Assembly: GCF_036669915.1 (NCBI RefSeq)
Contig: NC_089314.1
Span: 4,472,120 to 4,536,119 of the forward strand
DNA length: 64,000 nt
Origin: Pocillopora verrucosa
Taxonomy: Eukaryota; Cnidaria; Anthozoa; Scleractinia; Pocilloporidae
Direction: 5' to 3'
In this document: positions 1-11,024 of the stretch, piece by piece
How positions within the stretch are numbered: the stretch's first letter is position 1
Layout: each line of letters begins with the position of its first letter
Notes under the pieces: model-generated
Databases searched by the model: none
What the model saw: the letters and a program-made list of their open reading frames with translations, nothing else
What the model was told of the DNA's origin: nothing
Program-made: the position numbers and the translations under genes

Positions 1-930
1 CATGAAGACGTCACACTCGCTTAGCCTTTGTTTTCGTTTCGTCTCGTTTAAAAAACTTAGCAGTTGCTATGAATGCTACAGTAAAATATCGCCACTTCAT
101 TCCACTTTCGGTTATGAATACAATTTGAACTTCGCCTTGCTTTAGAACTTTGTGTTGAGGAATAGCGTTGAGTATTGTTAGTGCGCCAGAATTCTTTCCT
201 AACCACACGCCATGATGATCCGTACTACCGCAACACACCATAATCATTACCCAAGAGCATGACAGGCATCGAGTCTTCCTATTATAAAAATTCTAAACCA
301 AAATAACAAAGAGGAAAAATGAATGAGAAGGGAGAGGCTCGTCGATTGGAAATTAAACTAACTAATCCAAATTCAGCCTCTAAGAGATTAATGAAACATA
401 TTAAATATTCTCTTGGAAAAAACGAACGCGTAAAGTGACTCTGTAGCAGGAAGAGAGATTTCACTTGGACCAGCTGAGGAATGATTTCAATGGCGCACGT
501 AAAGATTATGACGTTTTGTTAGAATTAGAGGAGGAAAAGAATTCATCGTATCAATTGTTCGATATCCAGGACTAACAATTCTTCGAATGTAGAATTAGAG
601 TGTAAGAAACCTATTTAGGCACTAGATAAAAAATCCAGTCTCAAACCGTCAAAAAGGAGGTCAGAAGTATCAAGAAGGAATTAAAATTGAGAGAAAATAT
701 CGAACAAGAGCGAAGCCTTTCTGTCCACCTGCATGCTAATTCATTCGTTTTTATGCCATCGTATGCCTCATTTTGATTCTTTGACGGCTCAGGGCCTGTG
801 CTACAATCCAAGGGTAACTATGTCAACACAGTCCTTCAAGATCGCAAAGAGGAGACAGTAGCTCAAGTGCAAGCACTTTCGCGTTATCATCCATCCTGAA
901 CCACCTTTATAATAAAGTTCGGATATAACG
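1..930. repeat. Duplicated flank block with decayed coding remnant
   Basis: This stretch has no intact gene. Positions about 255-400 match 27,700-27,840, and 471-640 matches 5,415-5,590 and 27,885-28,020. In the last part the plus-strand reading begins DFNGARKDYDVLLELEEE and continues, through two in-frame stops, to ETYLGTR, so it is a dead copy of a peptide still open at 5,423-5,566. A minus-strand ORF of 78 codons at 11-247 is unrecognised and probably chance. The block belongs to the duplicated backbone that carries the GT31 genes. Confidence 0.5.
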
Positions 931-2061
931 CGCGCTGTCATTGATTGAAAGAGCGTGCTCTATGAGAGTATAGAGCATAGAGCTGAGCTAAAGCTGTCAC
1001 GCCATCTGCCAATTGTACTATGTTCGAGCTTTTCCGGGACTTCTTTTTAGCTTTTTTCCGATAATTGAAAGTGAAATTTCGGAACTGAAGCGAGCCGGCA
1101 AGTAGCAACAGATGAATCAAACAAAGGTTTGTAACACATATCAGGCGCCGTAAATTACGTTATTAAAACGTCAGCAGATACGAAAATCCTCAAAGGAAAA
1201 ACAAAATAAACATTCCGAGTTTTAAAGATTTTCACGCTCAGTTAGATTGCAAGCTTACGTACGGTAATAAAAATCAAACACAGCTAACACTCGTTCAGTG
1301 TTCAAAAACAAAACAGAACAAAACAGAAATGATGAAAAATATAACCAAACTGGCATAATTGTTAAAATTCATTCTAATCATGACGGTGTCTGACCGAATA
1401 TGATCATGCTGAAGTCCATCGCGGCTCGCTCATCATGGTGATCTCCGGTCATCACAGTAAAGCAAGCCTCAGAAACTACATCGGCCGCCCTTCGAGTGAA
1501 AAAAAATAAGAGCTTGCTCTGATATCCTTTCCTATTCATTGAGTGGCAATTCACATCAGTCACTGCAGCCGAGTTTTGCGGCGCTGTCATCACGAGCGAT
1601 CTTCATGTTCCGGTGAATTCGGCTGTCGTTCACTCAAAAAACACTCGCCTTGAACAGTTTGTTTTCTACCTTGTCATGTGAAAAAACTCGCATGTTTTTA
1701 TGAGCTATAATTCGGCTGAAGTTCACTGAACATTTCACTTTAAGATTCTGTATTAGAGACTTAAAAACTTCAGGCAAAAGTGTTAAATTCGACTTGCCGA
1801 ACTATTTTAGTTTGTAAACTATCGTAGAATGTGAACTTTGATGGTTTTTGAACTTTGATGGTTTGACACTTTTGACAGCTTTAATCTTGTACAGCCAATC
1901 AGATTATTTGAACCATTCTAACGAGGATTCTGATTGGCTTATTGTAGCGTGCTTTATGAGAGTATAGAGCATGCTGACGACATTGTTGTTCGCTTTGGAA
2001 ATAAAGTTTGTTTTAAAAATTGAAAGTAATGCTTGGGTAATTTAACGGATTCTTTATTATA
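931..2061. other. Intergenic, short hairpins only
   Basis: I see no convincing gene. A short hairpin built on GCTCTATGAGAGTATAGAGC occurs at about 952-975, and a variant recurs in the same orientation at about 1,950-1,972. The two may be termini of an unclassified repeat. The ORF at 1,378-1,593 (minus) has no recognisable feature. Confidence 0.35.
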
Positions 2062-2062
2062 A

Positions 2063-3140
2063 AACAAATAGAGAAGCCTTGACTGTGCTCTGTTCTGTTA
2101 TAAAGCACTTAGGAAGCGGCTAGAGCACTCAAGAAGTGGGAGAAACACTCGACTACGTCTCGTGTTTCTCTCTACACTTCTTTCGTACTCTAGCCGCTTC
2201 CTCATCGGCAGAAATATTGGACAAGATGGCGGCCGCGCTTGCGCATTTCGTCCCAAATGGCGTCCAAGTAATGTAAGAAACTGTATGGAAATTTGTAAAA
2301 TTTCTAAAATATAACAATCAGGAGCTCATGGTCCCGTCTGCTCTCGATTGAGACATATTCAGTACTGATTCTGCTATTCATCAAACCTCACAGGGACTCG
2401 ATAAATAAAAACACTTACTTCCCGAGCCAGTTCTTTTGTCATTGATCATTGACCTAGGTCGCCATACAGTTCTTCAAAATCCGTCGTTCTCCATCCCAAA
2501 AACTCGCCAGGAAAGTGCATCAATAAAGTCAACTGCTCTCTATCGAATTGACTACTACAGAGTTCGAAGCGTCCAAATATCCTGTAAAATTGTCATTTCC
2601 TCCCATCAAAAAACTTCCCAACACGCCAGAATATCCCTTATTTTCCATGTTGAGTAAGTGACGAGACGCCATGTTGAAAACTATGACTGAAATAGTTAAA
2701 CACGAGCAATGCTGATCTTCGAATCGTCGGCCATATTTGTTTAAGTTCTTGCAGGGAAATAAATTAGTTCTCAGGTCCTTTTCGGAATAAAAATATGCCA
2801 GGCATTGAATGCAAATTCAGCAGTCTTGGCATGAAAATTAAATTAAAGCAAATCAAAATTCTGACATCATGTCATCGCTCTGCCTCGAAAAATCCCAAAG
2901 ATTTACTTGTAGGTCTTCTTTTCTTTTTCTTTTTGCTCAAATTGTATAAGTCATGGTACGAAACATTCTTCTTTGCAGATCGAGCCGTGATCGCCGCCAT
3001 ATTGAATTCTTTTGATATTCTATTTTTCCGGAGTGTAATATACCGCTGAAAATTGTTAGCGGGCTCGAAATGTCCTTGATTTCTGGCGATGGCGTGCTTT
3101 ATAACAGAACAGAGCACAGTCAAGGCTTCTCTATTTGTTA
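2063..3140. mobile_element. Inverted-repeat element of about 1.08 kb
   Basis: The left end (2,063-2,108, containing GAGAAGCCTTGACTGTGCTC) is repeated in inverted form at 3,093-3,140 (containing GAGCACAGTCAAGGCTTCTC). The arms of about 46 bp are nearly identical. Just inside the left arm is a second palindrome (about 2,108-2,205) whose halves both carry the AGCGGCTAGAG motif. The interior encodes nothing recognisable and includes CAAGATGGCGGC near 2,224, a YY1-type motif. This fits a non-autonomous foldback or MITE-like element. I could not identify a target-site duplication. Confidence 0.55.
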
Positions 3141-3365
3141 AATAAAATCATCCTGTGGTCAAACAGATCAGATCTGCCCTCCTGTAGTGGTCAGCACACT
3201 CTCGTTAAGTGCAGCAACTTTCTTAAGAAGTCCTATTCAGGGCCTTCAGTTGCAAAGGGTCAAATGACTTAAAATTTGCTATCTGTTGTCACGCGACGCC
3301 AGCGGGGAAACTGTACACGTCGACTTCATTTGCATACGCAATTTTATCGGATATGCCGAAATACA

Positions 3366-4346
3366 ATGATCAGAATTCCTGAAAAAAGAGTTTTAACCGT
3401 TTTAGCTTTTGTGATGGCAATTTGCGTATCTTTCCAGCTAAGACTTATTTGGAGTACTCTTTCCTCCTTTTCTGACATTGTTCGTAAACAACTAGATGTC
3501 GAAAACCATGTGAAGCGGATCCAATTACGAGAACTGAAAATGAATCACACGACAACTTCTACTTCGCAAATTCATCACAAAACATTTCTTATAACCAGGA
3601 GATCTTGTATGCAACATTACGATCTTCTTATCATTATCTCATCCGCTCCAGGTAATTTCGAAAGAAGGAATAACATTCGTAAGACATGGGCATTTGAAAG
3701 ATCCGCAAAACCAAGATGGACGTCAGTTTTTCTGGTCGCTCAAACACGGAATGAAACAGTTTCGAACGTGTTGCTCGACGAAGATGAAGCACTTAAGGAC
3801 CTTGTGCGAGCTAGCTATTACGACCACTACTGGAATCAAACCCGAAAGATACAAATGGGCTTCGAGTGGGCAGTAACGTATTGCAATTTCTCGTTTCTTT
3901 TGAAATTGGATGACGACGTTTTCGTGCACGTTCCAAGAGTTCTCTCCTTCTTAAGCGCACCCACCACGCCGAAGAAGATGCTTTATGCTGGCTGTCATTA
4001 TGCAAACATGGGCCCTCATAGGAAAGGCAAATGGATGGTAACTTACGAGGAGTATAACGAGACAAGATATCCAGATTTTTGCCCCGGTTTTGGATACATT
4101 TTATCTCACGATGTTGTGCGCGCATTTGTTGACACTTTCTCTTCTTTGCCGTTCTTCAGACTCGACGATGTTTACGTTGGCATGCTGGCGAGTAAGAACG
4201 GAATAAGTATCACAAACAATGTGGGCTTTGAAGTATGGCATCCACCCCAGTATGTATGTGTTCCAACAAAGAATACTTTAGTCAGGCATGATGTAGGGGA
4301 AGAGTGCCAAATGAAAATGTTTAACTTAGCCATTTTCCCTCAATAG
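3366..4346 (+). CDS. GT31 beta-1,3-galactosyltransferase-like protein, copy 1
   Basis: This is a single-exon type II membrane glycosyltransferase of family GT31, expected to add galactose or GlcNAc in beta-1,3 linkage in the Golgi lumen. The 326-residue protein has a short cytosolic start (MIRIPEKRV), one membrane anchor at about residues 8-28, a variable stem, and a catalytic domain with the family motifs RRNNIRKTWA, LLKLDDDVFVHV (metal-binding DDD), YPDFCPGFGYILS and RLDDVYVG. Several N-glycosylation sequons are present (NHTT, NETV, NQTR, NFS). The ORF opens 30 codons earlier at 3,276, but I chose 3,366 because this Met aligns with the first Met of copies 3 and 5. The 3' flank is shared with the other copies. 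The exact acceptor is unknown. Confidence 0.9.
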   Translation: MIRIPEKRVLTVLAFVMAICVSFQLRLIWSTLSSFSDIVRKQLDVENHVKRIQLRELKMNHTTTSTSQIHHKTFLITRRSCMQHYDLLIIISSAPGNFERRNNIRKTWAFERSAKPRWTSVFLVAQTRNETVSNVLLDEDEALKDLVRASYYDHYWNQTRKIQMGFEWAVTYCNFSFLLKLDDDVFVHVPRVLSFLSAPTTPKKMLYAGCHYANMGPHRKGKWMVTYEEYNETRYPDFCPGFGYILSHDVVRAFVDTFSSLPFFRLDDVYVGMLASKNGISITNNVGFEVWHPPQYVCVPTKNTLVRHDVGEECQMKMFNLAIFPQ

Positions 4347-5260
4347 TTCGATGGGGTGGTTAGTACGTACGTATATTTAGATAAATTCTTCAGTGAGTGA
4401 TGTTTCCCTATTCAATATCCGTTGTTCATTTGAGTGCAGCTATTTAAAGCTATATTTGTTTTGAATGTGCGTAGCTCGAAGAGTCAGAATCAGGGCATTG
4501 GATGCTACAACATTCACCGACAATTAGGCTGGATGTCAGAGCAAGTTATATATCTGTCACAATAAGCCGTAGATATCAAGAAACGACTATCGCAGTTTAT
4601 TTTATGGGGAATATTATTGAATTTTATTGCTTTCTCATCTTGTAAAAATTGATTGCAACTTGAAATAGATTTATTTTTCCTTGAAAATTCACAAAAAGTA
4701 ACTGTAAAGAGGCTTGTTGGATGAATTAGCAAAGTTTGTATCACACTGCATTGATATGCTTTAATAGTGTTTGGGAATGAGTTGCTCTTAGAGGCTAAAG
4801 CTATCAAAATGTGATGTAAGATCTAGCTCTTACCGACTTGAGAGCAATCAAAACTTTATATTCTTTCATCCAGACACATGCAGGGTGAAGAAGCAAGAGA
4901 CACGGAACAATTTATTTCAGAAACAATTTAGTTCAGAAATCAACTCTTCTAGCAGGTTTTTTAAGCAATCTTAAAACATTGACTCATACATGTAACCAAA
5001 GATTACTCAACGGAACTATTCCGTTTTAGTGTAGAATAGAAACTGTCACACGGCTACAGGGGTCAAATAATCTCTAGGCTTTCAATTTTACTTTTACCTA
5101 TTAAAATAGAGTCCTCATCATTATGCTCAGTAATCGGCTGTCTAAAACCCTGCTTTTGATGTAAAAATATGTTGGTTATAGTATTTATGTTGTTACATAT
5201 TGTCAGTTTAGAATTAATAAACTCATATTAATTCAATTCAAGTCAATTCAGTTGATACTG
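4347..5260 (+). repeat. Shared GT31 3' flank, copy A1
   Basis: This non-coding flank follows GT31 copy 1. Closely related sequence follows copy 3 (7,359-8,280), lies downstream of the minus-strand copy (13,085-13,778, reversed), follows the split copy (35,707-35,950) and occurs without any GT31 gene at 26,803-27,310. A marker is AATCAGGGCATTGGATGCTA near 4,489. An AATAAA-type signal lies near 5,215. The pattern shows that gene plus flank was the duplicated unit. Confidence 0.7.
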
Positions 5261-5269
5261 TTAAAGCAG

Positions 5270-5600
5270 GACAAGCGGAAATTAAACGTAGGGAAAACAT
5301 GCAGGGAGAAAATATGGAACACACTGAAGCCCTAATTCCGTTTGAACAGTCGATCCGTAAAATCATCCGTTAGTAAATTCATAGCACACAAAATCCACCA
5401 GATCTGCTATCTGAGGAGTGAGTTCAATGGCGCGCGTAAAGATTGTCACGTTTTGTTGGAATTAGACGAAGAAGAGAATACTTTGTATCAATGGTTCGAT
5501 ATCCAGGACTGTCGATTCTTCGAATGTAGAATTAGAGTGCAAAAAACGTATTTAGGCACAAGATAAAAATCCAGTCTCACACCGTCTAAGAAAATAAGCC
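5270..5600 (+). pseudogene. Multi-copy peptide block of unknown gene, best-preserved copy
   Basis: Two stretches read as coherent peptide. The first (about 5,270-5,373) reads ENMEHTEALIPFEQSIRKII and ends in TAG. The second (about 5,423-5,566) begins EFNGARKDCHVLLELDEE and ends QKTYLGTR before TAA. Related copies sit at 471-640, 11,335-11,770 and 27,330-28,020. Substitutions between the better copies are often conservative (EEN/EKN, DI/DV), which suggests a coding past. I do not recognise the family. It may be the decayed exons of a gene that travelled with the GT31 unit. Confidence 0.4.
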
Positions 5601-5934
5601 ACGGAGGAAGGTCCAATTCAACTGACAGGACAACATTGAGTTCTTTCTCTACGAAACATTTTTCTCGAAAGTTAAAAGGATTTAAGAGATCTTTCTGCCA
5701 TTTTGTTTTGTTGTGCTTTTGCCGACTTTAATCAATTCAATCTCAAAATTTTACTCTGTTCGGGATTAATTCACGTATTCTCGGCCAATGAGCATGCTGA
5801 TATTTTTGAATGGAAAAGTACATTATTTTAAAACATTAATAATTATGGTTTCGCTTTAAGCGACGCCAGCAGGCAAGTTTACACTCCGCCAATTTTATTT
5901 GCATACCCAATTTTATCAGGTTATCTGGAATACA

Positions 5935-6255
5935 ATGATCCGAATTCAAGGAAAAAGAGTTTTGACCGTTTTAGCTTTTGTGATGGCAATTTGTGTATCT
6001 TTCCAGCTAGGTCTTATATGGAGTACTCGTTCCTCCTTTTCTGACATTGTTCGTGAACAACTACATGTCGAATACCACGTGCAGCCCACACAATTGCGAG
6101 AACTGAAAATGAATCACACGACAACTTCTACTTCGCAAACTCATTACAAATCATTTCTTATAACCAAGAGATCTTGTATGCAACATCACGATCTTCTTAT
6201 GATTATCTCATCCGCTCCAGGTAACTTCGAAAGAAGGAATAAAAACACATACTAA
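5935..6255 (+). pseudogene. GT31 copy 2, N-terminal fragment
   Basis: The first 106 codons match the anchor and stem of GT31 copies 1, 3 and 5 (MIRIQGKRVLTVLAF, then ITKRSCMQHHDLL). Homology stops abruptly at the start of the catalytic domain, inside the RRNNIRKTW motif; the frame runs on RRNKNTY to a stop. The sequence right after the break matches the 5' flank of the next gene (compare 6,262-6,375 with 3,250-3,365). The DDD site is absent, so no enzyme can be made. The simplest origin is a deletion or unequal exchange that removed the back half of this copy and the flank before copy 3. Confidence 0.85.
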
Positions 6256-6377
6256 TATTAGGTTGTAAAGGGTTAGATGACGTAAACTTTACTTTCTGTT
6301 CCTACGTAACGCCAGCAAGCCGCCGCACATGTCGACTTTATGGGCATTGGCAATTTTCTCGGGTTTGCCGGTAAACG

Positions 6378-7358
6378 ATGATCAGAATACATGGAAAAAG
6401 AGTTTTGGCGGTTTTAGCCTTTTTGATGGCAATCTATGTATTTTTCAAACTAGGACTTATACGGAGTACCCGTTCCTCCTTCTCTGACATTGTTCGTGAA
6501 CAACCAGATGTCGAAAACGACGTGCGGCAGACGCCATTACGAGAACTGAAAGTGAATCACACGACAACTCCTACTTCGCAAATCAATTACAAATCATTTC
6601 TTATAACCAGGAGATCTTGTATGCAACCTTACGATCTTCTTATCATTATCTCATCCGCTCCAAGTAATTTCGGAAGAAGGAATAACATTCGTAAGACATG
6701 GGCATTCGAAAGATCCGCAAAACCAAGATGGACGTCAGTTTTTCTGGTCGCCCAGACACGGAATGAAACAGTTTCGAACGTGTTGCTTGACGAAGATGAA
6801 GCACTTAAGGACCTTGTGCGAGCTAGCTATTATGACCACTACTGGAATCAAACCCGAAAGATACAAATGGGCTTCGAATGGGCAGTAACGTATTGCAATT
6901 TTTCGTTTCTTTTGAAATTGGATGACGACGTTTTCGTGCACGTTCCAAGAGTTCTCTCCTTCTTAAGCGCACACACCACGCCGAAAAAGATGTTTTACGC
7001 TGGCAATCACTACACAAATCCTGTTCCTTTAAGGGAGGGTAAATGGAAGGTAACTTACGAGGAATATAGCGGGATGAGATATCCAGACTTTTGCCCCGGT
7101 TTTGGATACATTTTATCTCACGATGTTGTACGTGCATTTGTTGACACTTTCTCTTCTTTGCCGTTCTTCAGACTGGACGATGTTTACGTTGGCATGCTAG
7201 CAAGTAAGAACGGAATAAATATTACAAACAATGTGGGTTTTGAACTATGGCATCCGCCCCAATATGTATGTGTTCCAACAAAGAATACTTTAGTCAGGCA
7301 TGATGTAGGGGAAGAGTGCCAAATGAAAATGTTTAACTTAGCCATTTTCCCTCAGTAG
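6378..7358 (+). CDS. GT31 beta-1,3-galactosyltransferase-like protein, copy 3
   Basis: This intact single-exon GT31 enzyme has 326 residues and is probably a Golgi type II protein. The anchor is at about residues 8-28, the RRNNIRKTW motif at 101-108, the DDD metal-binding triad at 182-184, YPDFCPGFGYILS at 235-247 and DDVYVG at 267-272. Sequons lie at 60, 129, 157 and 174. It differs from copies 1, 4 and 5 in a short catalytic-domain patch at about 210-233, reading NHYTNPVPLREGKWK where the others read CHYANMGPHRKGKWM. That patch may affect substrate choice, which is my inference. It lies 122 bp downstream of the fragment copy. Confidence 0.9.
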   Translation: MIRIHGKRVLAVLAFLMAIYVFFKLGLIRSTRSSFSDIVREQPDVENDVRQTPLRELKVNHTTTPTSQINYKSFLITRRSCMQPYDLLIIISSAPSNFGRRNNIRKTWAFERSAKPRWTSVFLVAQTRNETVSNVLLDEDEALKDLVRASYYDHYWNQTRKIQMGFEWAVTYCNFSFLLKLDDDVFVHVPRVLSFLSAHTTPKKMFYAGNHYTNPVPLREGKWKVTYEEYSGMRYPDFCPGFGYILSHDVVRAFVDTFSSLPFFRLDDVYVGMLASKNGINITNNVGFELWHPPQYVCVPTKNTLVRHDVGEECQMKMFNLAIFPQ

Positions 7359-8589
7359 TTCGATGGCGTGGTTAGTACATACGTATATTTTCATAAATTC
7401 TTCAGTGAATAATTTTTCCCTATAAAATATCCGTTGTTCATTTGAGTGCAGCTAATTAAAGCCATCTTTGTTTTGAATGTGCGAAGCTCGAAGAGTCAGA
7501 ATCAGGGCATTGGATGCTACAACATTCACCGACAATCAGGCTGAGTGTGTGAGCAAGTTGTGTATCTGTCAAAATAAGCCGTAGATATCAAGAAACGACT
7601 ATCGCAGTTTATTATTTTATGGGGAGTTTATTGAATTTTACTGCTTCCTCGTCTTGTAAAAATTGATTGCAACTTTAAATAGTTTTATTTTTCCTTGAAA
7701 ATACACAAATCGTGACTGTCCAAAAGCTTGTTGGATGATTTTGTAAAGTTTGAATCACTTTGTACTGATATGCTTTAATGCCAATACAAAGGGTCATGTC
7801 TGCGAATGAGTAGCTCTTTGAGACTAAAAACTATCAAAATGTGATATAAGATTTAGCTCTTACCGATTTGAGAGCAATCAAGACTTTATATTCTTTGATC
7901 CAGACACATGCAGGGTGAGGAAACAAGAGACACGGAAAAATTTATTTCAGAAATGTAGTTGATAAAATGAACTCTTCTATCTGGTTTTCAAGCAATCTTA
8001 AAACATTGACTCATGTATGTAATCAAAGATTACTCAACGGAACTTTTCCGTTTCAAGGTAAAATAGAAACTGTCACACTGCTACAGAGGTCAAATAATTT
8101 CTAGGCTTTCAATTTTACTTTTACCTATTGAAACAGAGTCCTCATCATTACGCTCGGAAACGCTGACTAAAAATCTGGCTTTGATGTAAAAAATATGTTG
8201 GTTAGAGTATTCATGTTGTTACACATTGTCAGTTTAGAATTCATAATCATTAATTCAACTCAATTCAGTTCAGTTGATACTGTTATATTTACGGCTTGAC
8301 ATCTACTGCTCGCAGATAGCAACAGCTGGTCGAGGCGAGCAGCAGTTTCACGCATATTAATAAAAACTTTACAGTAACAATTAAAGAAAAGAAATAAATA
8401 TTCACTTGATAGTTATGCTCAGTAATGCTGATTTAAAACCTGGATATGATATAAAAAGATATTGGTTAGAGTAGAATTCATAAACATATTTCCATTGTTT
8501 AATTCATTTTATAAACCTGTCCAAAGTCACTGCTTATGTCATTAAAACGTTGAATGGACTCATACCTGCACTCCAAAACAGAGAACGTC
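7359..8589 (+). repeat. Shared GT31 3' flank, copy A2, and spacer
   Basis: From 7,359 to about 8,280 the sequence follows the copy 1 flank almost base for base, including the AATCAGGGCATTGGATGCTA marker near 7,500, with small indels. From about 8,285 the homology fades. The rest is AT-rich spacer up to the hAT element, with no gene seen. Confidence 0.65.
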
Positions 8590-8590
8590 T

Positions 8591-11024
8591 CAGGGTCTAG
8601 GCCTTTCCCGATTATGCTACTAAACTGGCATTTTATGCTGCTAGAAATTCCGCTTTACGCCAAAAAATGCTCAAATTATGCTCGATTCTCAAAATAATGC
8701 TACTTTGCTTGCAGAAAATGCTTTGTTTAATTTCAGGCAAAACGTAGAAACTCAGGTATCATGTGTGTATCAGCAACTGAATGAAGTGAAAAGTGTTCAA
8801 TTGTTTGTTATTAAACTTCTGATACAGTCAAAACTTGTCCAATGATAAACAGTTAATTAATGTTCGAAGTTCTTAGCGCTTTTTGTTCTGTGACATGACA
8901 CTGGCTTGGAGGTAGTCAACAAGAGCACAATTCTGTTGCTCGTTGAGGGATGCCTTCAGTATTAAAAATACTCTTTCTGCCGTAGCAGACGATGGTTGGA
9001 CAAGGAGAACTTGCTTCACTGCGGAAGCCCAACGAGGAAGTTGTTCCTCGTGCTCACACCATCATTCGACTTTCTTCTCTTCAGTCGGGTAACAACATCT
9101 TCAGCGGCAGCCAAATAGGCAGGAAGCTCGGCTTTGAGACCGTTGATGGTAGTATCACTATCCAGGAAAGGAAATGCTCTCAGAGATTCTACTAATGCAT
9201 TTGTAGGCTTAAGCCACTGAATCCTAACGGGGCAGAATAGTCTGAAAGCCTTGAATGCTACCACTACATCATAAAGATCGACATTGAACTTTCTCAGAAA
9301 CCACGTAATTGCCGGCTAAACATAAGCCTTCGCACTCCCTTCGAGTGCTCTTACGTTCTTCCTCCGCAATTGCAGTTGCAATTGCACGGACGTTAGGGAA
9401 ACAAGGAGCTTGACAAAAAAATGGCGCTTAGTTTCTCATAACAAGCCAAAAATCAAAGGACCATCCCCTTCCAAAAAATACGTGGCTTTCACAAAATGTT
9501 CGCCAACATCAATAGTAGCGGCAAGCTCAAGCTTCAAGTTCATTGGTCGCTGTGGTTCAGAAAGTATTGCTTGAAGTTGTGGCGGTAACTGTGGGCAAAC
9601 TTTTGCGTCCTTTGCCTCTTCTACGAACCTTGCGACATCTCCAAACTGCACCATCAACTGATGATACACCTCCCATTTGGACCACTTTCTAGTCTCGCTA
9701 TATGATCTTGATGTTTGACCTGTTAAATCCTTCCATAACAGCTTGGCTTTACAACTATGGCGAAACATTCTAATCCAAAGGCTTCCGAACTCTACCAATG
9801 TTGGGATCACTAAATGGTTTCCCACGTTATCAAGTGTATGAGAGAAGCACACGACATTCAGCATCTTAGGGAATATAAATGTTATTCTGTCCAGTGCTGC
9901 TTGTTTAACGCTTGCACTGTCTCTCATGGCTGCTAGAAAGGAATTTGCTCTGACCTCATAATCAACAGACAGGCACTGATTAAGAACTTGTGCTAATTCG
10001 TTGGCATTGACTGACTTAGAGCAAACATCAATTCTCACAAGCCGTTGGATAATGTTCCAGTCATTGTCCACTATACGTACTATTACGTACTATTGCTTCC
10101 CCTTGTCTGGTGCTGCCGTCAAAAATGACTGAAAGGTCACTTGTCATTGCTAACTTGACCAGGTATTTCCAATTCTTGTTTAATCCGTTCAATTTCCTGT
10201 TTCAAAGCCATGGAAACATACTGTCCCAGATGAGAGCTTCCAGTGAGTCGATAGCTGTTCTTCTCCAACAGAGACCGTAGCATGTCTATTTTATCGATCG
10301 GGATACCCACCTTCAAAAACTCACAGACAACTTCGATCTATCTTTTGAACTTCCTTCGCTTCTGAATGCCTCGATTATGGTCTGGTCTTTCAATTTTGAC
10401 TTTTTCAACTTCTCTTTACCGTTTACCGTTGCTTCTTGGACGAAATATGAATTTTCAGAACACTTTTCATGGAGGAAATGATTTCTCTACATCCACTGCA
10501 AAACAACTTTCTTTCTCTGGCAATCAAATTCTCGCCTGGGAACTGCTTAACTCGCTCATATAACGGGACTTTCGTTGTATCGCTGTTTCCTCTCCGCTTG
10601 TAATTTCCACTGGTTCATTCTAAAGATCGATCTCGAGCTATCGTTGAAGGGACCGGTCTATGTTCCCCCTCAGAATTTCCTTCTATAAGCTGCAAGTATC
10701 GAGAAGATGGCGTGGCACTGGCCGACGCCATCTTGTTTGTACATGCGCCTGAACGGCCTCTGAAAGTTAACCGCTGACCAGCTGACTCAGTTCATACAGT
10801 TACAGAAATCCTTCTCTAAAACACAAAAGCAAATCATCACAATGCTTTTGAATTCTAAAATTTAGCATTTAAACTCTTTTGAGTGCTGAAATCTAGATCA
10901 AAGTTATGCAAAATGCTAAATAACGCTAGCAATTCTTTTTACAGAAAAAGTGTAAAAAATACTTTTTTAACCACATAATGCCAAAACAAATGCTGGGATA
11001 ATCGGGATGGGCCTATCAGGGTCT
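8591..11024 (-). mobile_element. Decayed hAT-family DNA transposon
   Basis: The region between 8,591 and about 11,024 is bounded by imperfect inverted ends sharing AGGCC-N3-CCCGATTAT (left 8,600-8,614, right about 10,999-11,015). Inside, on the minus strand, lie broken pieces of a hAT transposase in the right order. The TIR motif, the domain order and the phrase SVIFDGSTRQGEA before the main ORF all fit the hAT superfamily as I know it. I could not settle an 8-bp target duplication. The element lies between GT31 copies 3 and 4. Confidence 0.7.
9016..10560 (-). pseudogene. hAT transposase pseudogene
   Basis: Read on the minus strand, the N-terminal part (about 10,560-10,370) gives ERVKQFPGENLIARERKLFC followed by SGCREIISSMKSVLKIHI, a degenerate BED-like zinc-binding region. 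Next comes SVIFDGSTRQGEA (about 10,130-10,090), then an open stretch at 10,071-9,436 beginning VDNDWNIIQRLVRIDV and containing VVCFSHTLDNVG, typical of the RNase H-like catalytic core. The C-terminal part at 9,264-9,016 includes ELPAYLAAAEDV, like the hAT dimerisation region. Stops and frameshifts separate the pieces, one of them at a duplicated ACGTACTATT near 10,074-10,093. The gene is dead. Confidence 0.75.

Noticed and set aside
2224-2276. First exon starting MAAALAHFVPNGVQ
   Set aside because: There is a start codon in a YY1-like context and a GTAATG donor-like site, but no following exon and it lies within a repeat element.
3811-4125. Antisense ORFs of 104 codons within the GT31 genes (also at 6,823, 13,997 and 35,171)
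   Set aside because: They recur because the GT31 sequence recurs; they are shadows of the conserved coding frame.
10366-10563. Plus-strand ORF of 65 codons
   Set aside because: It is antisense to the hAT zinc-finger region, which reads as a recognisable domain on the minus strand.
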